Source: Variovorax sp. ZS18.2.2 (GTDB lineage: Bacteria; Pseudomonadota; Gammaproteobacteria; Burkholderiales; Burkholderiaceae_C). From it: a stretch of 64,000 nucleotides of DNA. A model generated the notes under the pieces. The model worked only from the letters and a program-made list of their open reading frames with translations. It did not search any database and had not been told where the DNA came from. How positions within the stretch are numbered: the stretch's first letter is position 1; each line of letters opens with the position of its first letter. The stretch lies in NCBI RefSeq assembly GCF_024701975.1, contig NZ_JANLNM010000001.1:1426001-1490000 (forward strand), in the 5' to 3' direction. The position numbers were made by a program, and so were the translations under genes. This document shows, piece by piece, positions 28,348 through 36,713 of the stretch.

Positions 28348-28426
28348 GCATTCAAAATGCTTTTTTGTTTGATGGTTTACCCTTAATTGATGGGGTTGTG
28401 GTGCCTATTTTTTGCATTCAAAATGC
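28348..28426. promoter_or_regulatory. Paired identical operator candidates between SGAT and GntR genes
   Basis: The 13-bp dyad GCATTCAAAATGC occurs exactly at 28348-28360 and at 28414-28426, 66 bp apart centre to centre, in the 121-bp interval between the divergent genes. The second copy is followed at once by another GCATTCAAA half-site. The arrangement fits a FCD/GntR repressor bound at both promoters, possibly with looping. Confidence 0.65.
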
Positions 28427-28443
28427 ATTCAAAGGGAAAGCCC

Positions 28444-29139
28444 ATGACTGCTGAAATCATCGAAATCTCCAGGCTCGCGCTGCACGACCAGGTCGCGGCG
28501 CGCCTTCGCACCATGCTGGTCGAAGGGCACATCGCACCGGGCGCCAAGCTCAACGAGCGCGAGCTTTGCCAGCAATTGCGCGTCTCGCGCACCCCGCTGC
28601 GCGAAGCCATCAAGCTGCTCGCGGCCGAGGGGTTGGTCGACCTGTTGCCCAATCGCGGCGCGGTGGCGGTGAAGCTCACCGAGGCCGACGTGCTCGACAC
28701 CTTCGAGGTGCTGGCGATGCTCGAGGGCATGTCGGGCGAGCTGGCCGCCAAGCGCATCACCGACGAAGAGCTGGCCGAGGTGCGCGCGCTGCACTACGAG
28801 ATGCTGGCCTGCTTTTCGCGGCGCGATCTCTCGGGCTACTACCGGCTGAATGCGCGCATCCACACGGCCATCAACGAGGCCGCCGGCAACCCGGTGCTCG
28901 CGGGCACCTACCGCTCGATCAATGCGCGGGTGCAGTCGCTGCGCTTTCGCACCAACCAGAACGAGACCAAGTGGAAGCACGCGGTCGACGAGCACGAACA
29001 GATGATCCAGGCGCTGGCCGCGCGCGATGCGCAGGCGATGCGCAAGGTGCTCATCGCGCATGTGCTGCGCAAGCGCGACACGGTGCTGGAGCTGCTGCGC
29101 GCGGGCGAGATCTATCCCCAAATCAACAAAGCGAACTGA
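28444..29139 (+). CDS. GntR-family regulator, FCD subfamily
   Basis: 231-aa repressor-type protein. The winged HTH covers about residues 8-75 (RLRTMLVEGHIAPGAKLNER and VSRTPLREAIKLLAAEGLV). The C-terminal FCD helical bundle contains the metal/ligand histidines in NARIHTAINEAAGN and the HAVDEHEQMIQAL block. The ATG at 28444 was preferred over the GTG-rich upstream extension, which would cover the operator. It is divergent from SGAT and lies 10 bp before the dehydrogenase gene, so it likely controls both directions; the effector would be a small carboxylate. Confidence 0.92.
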   Translation: MTAEIIEISRLALHDQVAARLRTMLVEGHIAPGAKLNERELCQQLRVSRTPLREAIKLLAAEGLVDLLPNRGAVAVKLTEADVLDTFEVLAMLEGMSGELAAKRITDEELAEVRALHYEMLACFSRRDLSGYYRLNARIHTAINEAAGNPVLAGTYRSINARVQSLRFRTNQNETKWKHAVDEHEQMIQALAARDAQAMRKVLIAHVLRKRDTVLELLRAGEIYPQINKAN

Positions 29140-29149
29140 CGCCCACATC

Positions 29150-32100
29150 ATGCGCATCGATCCCGCCAGCCACATGCAGCCAGCCGGAACCGTTCTTCCG
29201 CCCAACGACACCTGCGAGCTGCTCTCGCGCCGGCTGCGCGCCGAGACGCAAGGCGAGGTGCTGTTCGACGACGGCTCGCGCGGGCGCTATGCCACCGACG
29301 CGTCGATTTACCAGATCACGCCGGTCGGCGCCTTCGTGCCGACGAACGACAAAGACATCGCGACCGCCATCGATATCGCACGCGACCTCAAGGTGCCGGT
29401 GTTGGCGCGCGGCGGCGGCACCAGCCAGTGCGGCCAGACCACGGGCGCGGCGCTGGTCATCGACAACAGCAAGCATTTCCGGCGCGTGCTCGACGTGAAC
29501 GTGGAAGAGGGCACGGCGACTGTCGAGCCCGGCCTCGTGCTCGATCACCTGAACGCAAAGCTCAAGCCGCTCGGGCTCTGGTATCCGGTCGATGTCTCGA
29601 CCAGCGCGCAGGCCACGCTGGGCGGCATGGCGGGCAACAACTCCTGTGGTTCCCGCTCCATCGCCTACGGGAACATGGTGCACAACGTGCTGGGCGCGAG
29701 CGCGTGGCTGTCGAACGGCGAGCTGGTCGAGTTCGGACCGGTGGGAACGCTCGGCGTGCGCGCGGCCGGCATCGCGCAGTTCGTGCGCGGCCTCGCGCGG
29801 CAGCACCACGATGCGATGGCCGAACACTGGCCCAAGGTGATGCGCCGCGTGGCCGGCTACAACCTCGACATCTTCGACAACCAGAGCGAGAAGCCGTACA
29901 CCGCCGATGGCAGCGTGAACCTTGCGCACCTGCTGATCGGTTCCGAAGGCACGCTCGCGTACACCAAGAGCCTGAAGCTCAAGCTCGCGCCGCTGCCGCG
30001 CGCGAAGGTGCTGGGCATCGTGAATTTCCCGACCTTCCATGCGGCCATGGATGCGGCGCAACACATCGTGAAGCTCGGGCCGACGGCGGTGGAGCTGGTC
30101 GACCGCACGATGATCGAGCTGAGCCTGGCGAACCCCGCTTTCAAGCCGACGGTGGAAACCGCGCTGATCGGCAAGCCCGCAGCCATCCTGCTGGTCGAGT
30201 TCTCCGGCGCCGACAAAACCGCATTGCTGCCGCAGCTGAAGCAACTCATCGAACTGATGGGCGACCTGGGCCTGCCCGGCAGCGTGGTCGAAATGCCCGA
30301 TGACGCGCGTCAAAAGAACCTGTGGGAAGTGCGCAAGGCGGGCCTCAACATCATGATGAGCCTCAAGGGCGACGGCAAGCCGGTGAGCTTCATCGAAGAC
30401 TGCGCGGTGCCGCTCGAACACCTGGCCGAATACACCGATGCGCTGACCGAGGTGTTTGCGAAGCACGGCAGCCGTGGCACCTGGTACGCGCATGCGTCGG
30501 TCGGCACGCTGCATGTGCGGCCGATCCTCGACATGCGGGCCGACGGTGCCACGAAGATGCGCGCCATTGCCGAAGAGGCCAGCGCGCTGGTGCGCAAGTA
30601 CAAGGGCGCGTTCAGCGGCGAGCACGGCGATGGCCTCTGCCGCGGCGAGTGGATCGAATGGCAGTTCGGCCCGGCCATCAACGAGGCCTTTCGCGCGATC
30701 AAGAAGAAGCTGGACCCGATCGACCTGTTCAACCCCGGCAAGATCATCGACCCGCCGCGCATGGACGACGGCTCGCTGTTTCGCTTTGCGCCGCCCACGG
30801 CCCCGAAGCCGTACCGCCGCATCGAGCTCAAGCCGGTGCTCGACTGGTCGGCCTGGAACGTCAACGCCGACCCGGTGACCGAGGTGACCACCGCGCCCGG
30901 CACCGGCGGCGACAGCACCGGCGGCCTCGCCAAGGCCGTGGAGATGTGCAACAACAACGGCCACTGCCGCAAGTTCGATGCCGGCACCATGTGCCCGAGC
31001 TACCGCGTGACGCGCGACGAACAGCATCTCACGCGTGGTCGCGCCAACACGCTGCGCCTCGCGCTCTCGGGCCAGCTCGGCGCCGATGCGTTCACCAGCG
31101 AGGCCATGCACGAGACCATGGACCTGTGCGTCGGCTGCAAGGGCTGCAAGCGCGATTGCCCGACGGGCGTGGACGTGGCGAAGATGAAGATCGAGTTTCT
31201 CGATCACTACAAGAAGCGCCACGGCCACACGCTGAAAGACAAGCTGGTTGCCTACATGCCCGACTACGCGCACAGGGCGAGCCGCATGCCGTGGCTGCTG
31301 AACCTGCGCAACAACGTGCCCGGCGCGGCGTGGCTTGGCGAAAAGCTGCTGGGCTTTTCGGCGAAGCGCTCGTTGCCCGAATGGCGCAGCGACACCTTCT
31401 GGCGCGCGAAGGGCAATGAGCCCGGCCTGTTCGCCGACCAAGCCTCGGTGCTGTCGGTGGCAGCGCGGGGTGGCAAGGCGGCGGTGCTTTTCGTCGACAC
31501 CTTCAACGGCACCTTCGAGAGCGAGAACGCCTTTGCGGCGGCGCGCGTGCTCGAAGCCGCGGGCTATGTGCTGCACACGGTCGAGAAAAGCGGCGGCCAC
31601 CATTGCTGCGGCCGGACTTTCCTAGCGAGCGGCATGGTGGAAGAGGCCAAGGTGCGCGCCGGGGCGCTGATCGATGCGCTGCTGCCGCTCGCGCAAGCGG
31701 GCATTCCCATTGTCGGCCTGGAGCCTTCGTGCCTGCTCACGCTGCGCGACGAGACGCTGGTGATGGGCTTCGGCGACAAGGCGCTGACCGTGGCGAAGCA
31801 GGCGCTGCTGTTCGAGGAATTCATCGCACGCGAAATCAAGGCCGGCCGCTTCGCGCTGGCGCTGAAGCCGTCCACGGCGCCGATCCTCCTGCACGGCCAT
31901 TGCCATCAGAAAGCCTTCGGCGCGGTGAGCCCGATCATGGAGGTGCTCAAGCTCATTCCCGGCGCCGAGCCCGAGCTGATCGAAAGCTCCTGCTGCGGCA
32001 TGGCCGGCAGCTTCGGCTACGAGGCAAGCCATTTCGACGTCTCGATGCAGATGGCCGAGGCGAGCCTGCTGCCGGCCATCCGCGCCAAGCCCGATGCGGT

Positions 32101-32221
32101 GGTGGTGGCCGATGGCACCAGCTGCCGCCACCAGATCGGCGACGGCGCGCAGCGCGAGGCAGTGCATGTGGCGGTGCTGCTGGCGCGCCATCTGCTGAAG
32201 TCGGACCTCGTGGTGCGGTAA
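29150..32221 (+). CDS. FAD-linked oxidase fused to Fe-S/CCG-domain protein (YdiJ/D-2-hydroxyacid dehydrogenase type)
   Basis: A 1023-aa fusion. The N-terminal half is a PCMH-type FAD-binding and C-terminal FAD-linked oxidase domain (LARGGGTSQCGQTTGA, PVDVSTSAQATLGGM, GEHGDGLCRGE). Next come Fe-S ligands: C600, C606 and C615, and C660/C663/C666/C670 in a ferredoxin-like cluster. Two CCG motifs follow (HHCCGRTF and SSCCGMAGSFG), typical of heterodisulfide-reductase-like electron transfer. Length and order match E. coli YdiJ, a D-2-hydroxyglutarate dehydrogenase, and D-lactate or glycolate dehydrogenase fusions. With SGAT upstream, glycolate/glyoxylate or another 2-hydroxyacid is the likely substrate. 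Confidence 0.9.
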   Translation: MRIDPASHMQPAGTVLPPNDTCELLSRRLRAETQGEVLFDDGSRGRYATDASIYQITPVGAFVPTNDKDIATAIDIARDLKVPVLARGGGTSQCGQTTGAALVIDNSKHFRRVLDVNVEEGTATVEPGLVLDHLNAKLKPLGLWYPVDVSTSAQATLGGMAGNNSCGSRSIAYGNMVHNVLGASAWLSNGELVEFGPVGTLGVRAAGIAQFVRGLARQHHDAMAEHWPKVMRRVAGYNLDIFDNQSEKPYTADGSVNLAHLLIGSEGTLAYTKSLKLKLAPLPRAKVLGIVNFPTFHAAMDAAQHIVKLGPTAVELVDRTMIELSLANPAFKPTVETALIGKPAAILLVEFSGADKTALLPQLKQLIELMGDLGLPGSVVEMPDDARQKNLWEVRKAGLNIMMSLKGDGKPVSFIEDCAVPLEHLAEYTDALTEVFAKHGSRGTWYAHASVGTLHVRPILDMRADGATKMRAIAEEASALVRKYKGAFSGEHGDGLCRGEWIEWQFGPAINEAFRAIKKKLDPIDLFNPGKIIDPPRMDDGSLFRFAPPTAPKPYRRIELKPVLDWSAWNVNADPVTEVTTAPGTGGDSTGGLAKAVEMCNNNGHCRKFDAGTMCPSYRVTRDEQHLTRGRANTLRLALSGQLGADAFTSEAMHETMDLCVGCKGCKRDCPTGVDVAKMKIEFLDHYKKRHGHTLKDKLVAYMPDYAHRASRMPWLLNLRNNVPGAAWLGEKLLGFSAKRSLPEWRSDTFWRAKGNEPGLFADQASVLSVAARGGKAAVLFVDTFNGTFESENAFAAARVLEAAGYVLHTVEKSGGHHCCGRTFLASGMVEEAKVRAGALIDALLPLAQAGIPIVGLEPSCLLTLRDETLVMGFGDKALTVAKQALLFEEFIAREIKAGRFALALKPSTAPILLHGHCHQKAFGAVSPIMEVLKLIPGAEPELIESSCCGMAGSFGYEASHFDVSMQMAEASLLPAIRAKPDAVVVADGTSCRHQIGDGAQREAVHVAVLLARHLLKSDLVVR

Positions 32222-32282
32222 CCGGCTGGCCCGTGGGCAGGATCGCGCGGGCTGCCGCAAAATGGCTGCGCCGCCCGATCCG

Positions 32283-33521
32283 ATGTCGACCACCTTCACT
32301 TCTCCCTCCCTTCGCGCGCAGCCCACGCTGCGCCTGGCGTTCGCGCTGTCGATGGGCGCGGCCGTGTCGCTCGGCATCACCCGTTTCGCCTACGCATTGC
32401 TGCTGCCGCCGATGCGCGCCGACCTCGGCTGGAGCTACGCGCTGGCCGGCGGCATGAACACCGCCAACGCGGTCGGCTACCTCGCCGGTGCGCTGGTCAC
32501 GCCGGCGCTGATGCGGCGCTTCGGGGTGACGCGGCTCCTGATCGTCGGCGCGGTGCTGGCCAGTGTGTTCATGGCGGGCAGCGGCTTCGTGACCGATGCG
32601 CCGGCCTTGCTGCTGCAGCGCCTGCTGGCTGGCGTGGCCAGTGCCTGGGTGTTCGTGGCGGGCGGGCTGCTGGCCGCGCGGCTCGGTGAAGCGGATGCGC
32701 GGACCGGGGCCTCACGCAGTGGGCTGCTGCTGGGCATCTACTACGGCGGCACCGGCTTCGGCATCCTGCTGTCGGCGCTGCTCGTGCCGCAGGTGCTGCG
32801 CGCGGCGTCCGATGTGCCGCACGGCTGGACCTGGGCATGGTGGGCATTGGCGCTCGCAAGCGCAGCCGCGACTTGTTTGCTGGCCTGGGCGGGGCGCGCA
32901 ATGCCGGACCCTCAGGTCTCGGCAACGCCGTCGGCCGCGATCGCGACTGAGGCAGCTCCCGTCGCATTGCGCCACTTCGGCTGGGCCCTCGCGGGCTACG
33001 CGCTCTTCGGCATGGGCTACATCGGCTACATGACCTTCGTGATCGCGCTGCTGCGGGAGCAGGGCGCCAGCGCCGGCTTCGTCACCTTGTTCTACGCCTT
33101 GCTGGGTATCGCCTGCGTGGCCTCGTCGCGGCTGTGGGCCGGGCTGCTCGACCGCTACCGCGGCGGCCAGCCGCAGGCGCTGCTGAACGGGCTGCTCGGC
33201 GTGGCCACGCTGCTGCCGGTGCTCAGCCCCTCGGCGCCGGTGGCGCTCGCCTCGGGCGTGCTGTTCGGTGGGGTGTTCCTGTCGGTGGTGGCGTCGACCA
33301 CCGCACTGGTGCGCCACAACCTGCCACCGGCACGCTGGGCGCAGGGCATCAGCCTGTTCACCATCGTCTTCGCGCTCGGGCAGATCGTCGGGCCGACGGT
33401 GACGGGCTGGATATCGGACGGCCCGGGCGGCCTCGCTCGCGGGCTGGTGGCTTCGGCGATCGCGCTGTGGCTCGGTGCGGTGCTGGCATCGCGCCAGCAT
33501 GCGTTGAAGGAGATCGGATGA
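32283..33521 (+). CDS. MFS transporter, YbfB/YjiJ family
   Basis: Twelve-helix inner-membrane carrier of 412 aa. The N-terminal SLGITRFAYALLLPPMRADLG motif is characteristic of the YbfB/YjiJ group, whose substrates are mostly unknown. The stop overlaps the ATG of the next gene (ATGA at 33518-33521), so it is co-translated with the Ogt methyltransferase. The ATG at 32283 was preferred to an upstream in-frame start because the preceding residues are not family-like. Confidence 0.9.
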   Translation: MSTTFTSPSLRAQPTLRLAFALSMGAAVSLGITRFAYALLLPPMRADLGWSYALAGGMNTANAVGYLAGALVTPALMRRFGVTRLLIVGAVLASVFMAGSGFVTDAPALLLQRLLAGVASAWVFVAGGLLAARLGEADARTGASRSGLLLGIYYGGTGFGILLSALLVPQVLRAASDVPHGWTWAWWALALASAAATCLLAWAGRAMPDPQVSATPSAAIATEAAPVALRHFGWALAGYALFGMGYIGYMTFVIALLREQGASAGFVTLFYALLGIACVASSRLWAGLLDRYRGGQPQALLNGLLGVATLLPVLSPSAPVALASGVLFGGVFLSVVASTTALVRHNLPPARWAQGISLFTIVFALGQIVGPTVTGWISDGPGGLARGLVASAIALWLGAVLASRQHALKEIG

Positions 33522-34069
33522 CGGAACAAGACGACACCGGCTTCGCACTGTTCGAAACCACCATCGGCATGTGCGCGCTGGCCTGGGGGCCGCATGGACT
33601 GGTCGGCATACAACTGCCCGCCGACGATGGCGAGCCGGCCACGCGGGCGCGCATGCGGCACCGCTTTCCAGACCTGCACGAAGCTCTGCCGAACGACATG
33701 GCGCAACGCGCCATCGTTGCCATCCAGGGCCTGCTGCACGGCGTGCACGACGACCTGACGCACATCTTGCTCGACATGCGCGGCGTCTCGGAGTTTCACC
33801 AGCGCATCTACGCCATCGCGCGCAGCATTCCGCCGGGGCAGACGCGCACCTACGGCGAGATTGCCGAGGAGCTTGGCGACAAGGGGCTGTCGCGCGCCGT
33901 GGGGCAGGCCATGGGCCACAACCCCTTCGCACCCGTGGTGCCCTGCCACCGCGTGCTCGCGGCGGGCAACAAGCCCGGCGGGTTTTCGGCTGGCGGCGGC
34001 GCGCTGACCAAGCTGCGCATGCTCGGCATCGAGGACGCGCGGCCGAACGGAATGGCGTCGCTGTTCTAG
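33518..34069 (+). CDS. ogt: Methylated-DNA--protein-cysteine S-methyltransferase
   Basis: Suicide DNA-repair protein of 183 aa that takes the alkyl group from O6-methylguanine or O4-methylthymine onto its active-site cysteine. The PCHRV motif is present with Cys143, after the HTH region EFHQRIYAIARSIPPGQTRTYGEIA and the AVGQAMGHNPF arginine-finger region. An N-terminal RNase-H-like domain is seen at about residues 5-90. It is coupled by a 4-nt overlap to the upstream MFS gene. It converges, only 4 bp apart, with the deleted gabD remnant. Confidence 0.93.
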   Translation: MTEQDDTGFALFETTIGMCALAWGPHGLVGIQLPADDGEPATRARMRHRFPDLHEALPNDMAQRAIVAIQGLLHGVHDDLTHILLDMRGVSEFHQRIYAIARSIPPGQTRTYGEIAEELGDKGLSRAVGQAMGHNPFAPVVPCHRVLAAGNKPGGFSAGGGALTKLRMLGIEDARPNGMASLF

Positions 34070-34073
34070 CGAA

Positions 34074-34351
34074 TCACTTGTCCAGCCCCGCGAGGCACAC
34101 GTACTTCACTTCGAGGAAGTCGTCGAGCCCGTACTTGGAGCCTTCGCGCCTGAGGCCCGATTGCTTCACGCCGCCGAAGGGTGCCTCGGCCGTGGAGACC
34201 AGCCCGGTGTTCACGCCCACGATGCCCGACTCCAGCGCCCCGGCCACCCGCATGATGCGGCCGATGTCGCGCGCATGGAAGTACGCGGCCAGGCCGAACT
34301 CGGTGTCGTCGCGGCGCGTAGCAGGGCCGGATCTTTGAGCTTCAACGGCAT
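34074..34351 (-). pseudogene. gabD: gabD (succinate-semialdehyde dehydrogenase) with internal deletion
   Basis: Only the two ends of the gene remain. The ATG at 34351 begins [12 protein letters not shown], the normal GabD N-terminus, 8 bp after gabT. About 13 codons later the sequence switches to a C-terminal part in another frame: [20 protein letters not shown], then GIVGVNTG and [11 protein letters not shown], ending at 34074. About 1.2 kb of coding sequence (roughly 390-400 codons by family length) is missing and the junction shifts the frame, so no active dehydrogenase can be made. Catalytic Cys and Glu are in the lost part. A functional copy may exist elsewhere. A real deletion is most likely, but an assembly join error cannot be excluded. 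Confidence 0.9.
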
Positions 34352-34359
34352 GGGGTGTC

Positions 34360-35631
34360 TCAGGATTGAAGGGCGGCGGCGAGGATGTCCAGGCCTTCCT
34401 CGAGCACCGCATCCTCGATGGTCAGCGGGAAGAGGAAGCGGACCACATTGGCATGCACGCCGCAAGTCAGCAGCAGCAAACCCGCGTCGCGCGCCCGGGT
34501 TTGCACCTGCTTCGTGAAGGCGGGGTCGGGGGCGCCGTCGGCCCCGGCGAACTCGACCGCCACCATGGCGCCGAGGCCGCGCACGTCGCAGATCTGCGGC
34601 ACCTTCGCGCGCAGTGCCTCGAGGCGCACCTTGAGCCGGTCGCCCAGCACCTGCGCGCGTTCGCAGAGCTTTTCTTCCTCGATCACGTCGAGCACCGCAT
34701 GCGCCGATGCAATGGCCAGCGCATTGGCGGCGTAGGTGCCGCCGAGCCCGCCCGGTGCCGGCGCATCCATGAGATCGGCGCGGCCGCAAACGGCCGACAG
34801 CGGCGTGCCGCCCGCCAGGCTCTTGGCCATGGTCATGAGGTCGGGCACGACGTCGTAGTGCTCCATGGCGAACCACTTGCCGGTGCGCGCGAAGCCGGTC
34901 TGGATCTCGTCGGCGATCAGCAGGATGCCGTGGCGGTCGCAGATCTTGCGCAGCGCACGCATGAACTCGGGCGGCGCGGCGTAGAAGCCGCCTTCGCCCT
35001 GCACCGGCTCCAGGATGATCGCGGCCACCTGCTCGGGCTCGATGTCGGCCTTGAACAGCTGCTCGATGGCGCGCAGCGAATCGTCCACTGACACGCCGTG
35101 CAGCGCGATCGGCGCGGGCACATGGAAGATGCTGCCGGGGAAGGGGCCGAAGCCGGTCTTGTACGGCACCACCTTGCCGGTGAGCGCCATGCCCATGAAG
35201 GTGCGGCCGTGGAAGCCGCCGCCCAGCGCGATCACGCCGGGGCGGCGCGTTGCGGCGCGGGCGATCTTGATGGCGTTCTCCACCGCTTCGGCACCCGTCG
35301 TGAAGAAGGCGGTTTTCTTGGCATGCGTGCCGGGCGTCAGCCGGTTGAGGCGCTCGGCCAGAGAGACCACGCTTTCATACGGCACCACCTGGTAGGCGGT
35401 GTGGGTGAAACGGTCGAGTTGCGCGCGGATCGCCTCGACCACGCGCGGATGCCGGTGGCCGGTGTTGAGCACCGCGATGCCCGAGCCGAAGTCGATGTAG
35501 CGCCGGCCTTCCACGTCCCACAGCTCGGCATTGAGCGCGCGTTCCGCATAGATCGGAAAGCCGATGCCGATGCCGCGCGGCGTGGCAGCGATGCGGCGCG
35601 CGTCGATGGCGGCGTTGGTCTTGAGAGTCAT
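34360..35631 (-). CDS. gabT: 4-aminobutyrate aminotransferase-type class III aminotransferase
   Basis: PLP enzyme of 423 aa that converts GABA (or a similar omega-amino acid) plus 2-oxoglutarate to succinic semialdehyde plus glutamate. It shows [47 protein letters not shown] and [14 protein letters not shown], with Schiff-base K270 in [11 protein letters not shown]. It is complete and follows the ABC permease gene on the same strand (35-bp gap). It is followed at once by the broken gabD, so its semialdehyde product would need another dehydrogenase. It is probably part of the long pxp/ABC operon. Confidence 0.92.
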   Translation of the reverse strand: MTLKTNAAIDARRIAATPRGIGIGFPIYAERALNAELWDVEGRRYIDFGSGIAVLNTGHRHPRVVEAIRAQLDRFTHTAYQVVPYESVVSLAERLNRLTPGTHAKKTAFFTTGAEAVENAIKIARAATRRPGVIALGGGFHGRTFMGMALTGKVVPYKTGFGPFPGSIFHVPAPIALHGVSVDDSLRAIEQLFKADIEPEQVAAIILEPVQGEGGFYAAPPEFMRALRKICDRHGILLIADEIQTGFARTGKWFAMEHYDVVPDLMTMAKSLAGGTPLSAVCGRADLMDAPAPGGLGGTYAANALAIASAHAVLDVIEEEKLCERAQVLGDRLKVRLEALRAKVPQICDVRGLGAMVAVEFAGADGAPDPAFTKQVQTRARDAGLLLLTCGVHANVVRFLFPLTIEDAVLEEGLDILAAALQS

Positions 35632-35666
35632 GCGAGTTCCTTGTTTTGTGTCTTGTCTTCCAGCGC

Positions 35667-36713
35667 TCAGTGGCTGCCCGGCGCCACCATGCGATGGCGG
35701 ATCTGGTCGGCCACCACGGCCACGATCAGCAGCGCGCCCAGCACCACCATCTGCAGGTATGAGCCGACGCTCGCCAGGTTCATGCCGTTCTGCACCAGGC
35801 CGATGAAGATGGCGCCCATCACCACGTTGGGCACCCGTCCGATGCCGCCGCGCAGGCTCACGCCCGCGATCACGCAGGCGGCGATGGATTCGAGCGCCAC
35901 GGTGCCGCCCAGGTTGGCCTCGCCGGTTTCCACGCGCGCCGTCAGCAGCAGGCCGCTCACGGCCGCAAGGCCCGCGCACAGCAGGTAGGCCATCAGCAGC
36001 ACGCGGCGGGTGTCGATGCCCGAGAGCGCCGCGGCCTTGGCGTTGCCGCCCACCGCGAGCAGGTGCGTGCCGGTCGGCATGCGGCCCATGAGCACGCCCA
36101 TGCCGGCCACGCACACGGCCGTGACCAGGATCGGTATCGGCACCCCGAGCAGCGTGCCGAAGCCGAACAGCTCGCTGAACTCGCCGGGCATGCCCGACAC
36201 CGGCACGCCGCCCGTGAGGAACAGCGCGAAGCCGAAGCCGATGGATTGCACGCCCAGCGTCACGATGAAGGGCGAGACGCCGATGAAGGCCACGCCGATG
36301 CCGTTGATCAATCCCACCGTCAACCCCGCGAGCAGCCCGCAGGCGCAGCCGGCGATCACGACCACCCAGGTCGCGTCGGGCAGCGCGGCGCCGAAGAACT
36401 GCATCGCGAGTGCGGAGACCACCGAGGTGATGGCCATCACGGTGCCCACCGAGAGATCGAAGCCACCGGTCACCAGCGCGAGCATCTGCCCCATCGACAC
36501 CAGGATGAGGTAGACCGACTGGCGCAGCAGGTTCACCAGGTTCTGCACGGTGAGGAACTGGTCCGACAGCGTGCTGAACACCACGAAGGCGATCACCAGC
36601 ATGAAGGGCAGCACGCCCAGCCGCAGGAACAGCGCGCGCAGCAGGCCGAGCAAGCGGGCGCCGGGGCCGGGCGCGGGCGCCGCGGTGGCGGCGACGGTGG
36701 AAGACGGAGTCAT
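35667..36713 (-). CDS. ABC transporter permease, RbsC/sugar type
   Basis: Inner-membrane subunit of 348 aa with about nine or ten hydrophobic segments. It has the carbohydrate-uptake permease pattern, including LALVTGGFDLSVGTVMAITS near the N-terminus and a GGxGR-type cytoplasmic loop (GVSLRGGIGRVPN) that contacts the ATPase. A short Pro/Ala-rich leader precedes the first helix. Its start overlaps the stop of the ATPase gene by 4 nt. Binding-protein identity suggests that the substrate is not an ordinary sugar. Confidence 0.92.
   Translation of the reverse strand: MTPSSTVAATAAPAPGPGARLLGLLRALFLRLGVLPFMLVIAFVVFSTLSDQFLTVQNLVNLLRQSVYLILVSMGQMLALVTGGFDLSVGTVMAITSVVSALAMQFFGAALPDATWVVVIAGCACGLLAGLTVGLINGIGVAFIGVSPFIVTLGVQSIGFGFALFLTGGVPVSGMPGEFSELFGFGTLLGVPIPILVTAVCVAGMGVLMGRMPTGTHLLAVGGNAKAAALSGIDTRRVLLMAYLLCAGLAAVSGLLLTARVETGEANLGGTVALESIAACVIAGVSLRGGIGRVPNVVMGAIFIGLVQNGMNLASVGSYLQMVVLGALLIVAVVADQIRHRMVAPGSH

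Noticed and set aside
29123-31603. Long open frame on the minus strand opposite the FAD/Fe-S dehydrogenase
   Set aside because: The opposite strand encodes a complete, motif-rich enzyme; the minus-strand product is Arg/His-rich low-information sequence, as expected for the shadow of a high-GC gene.
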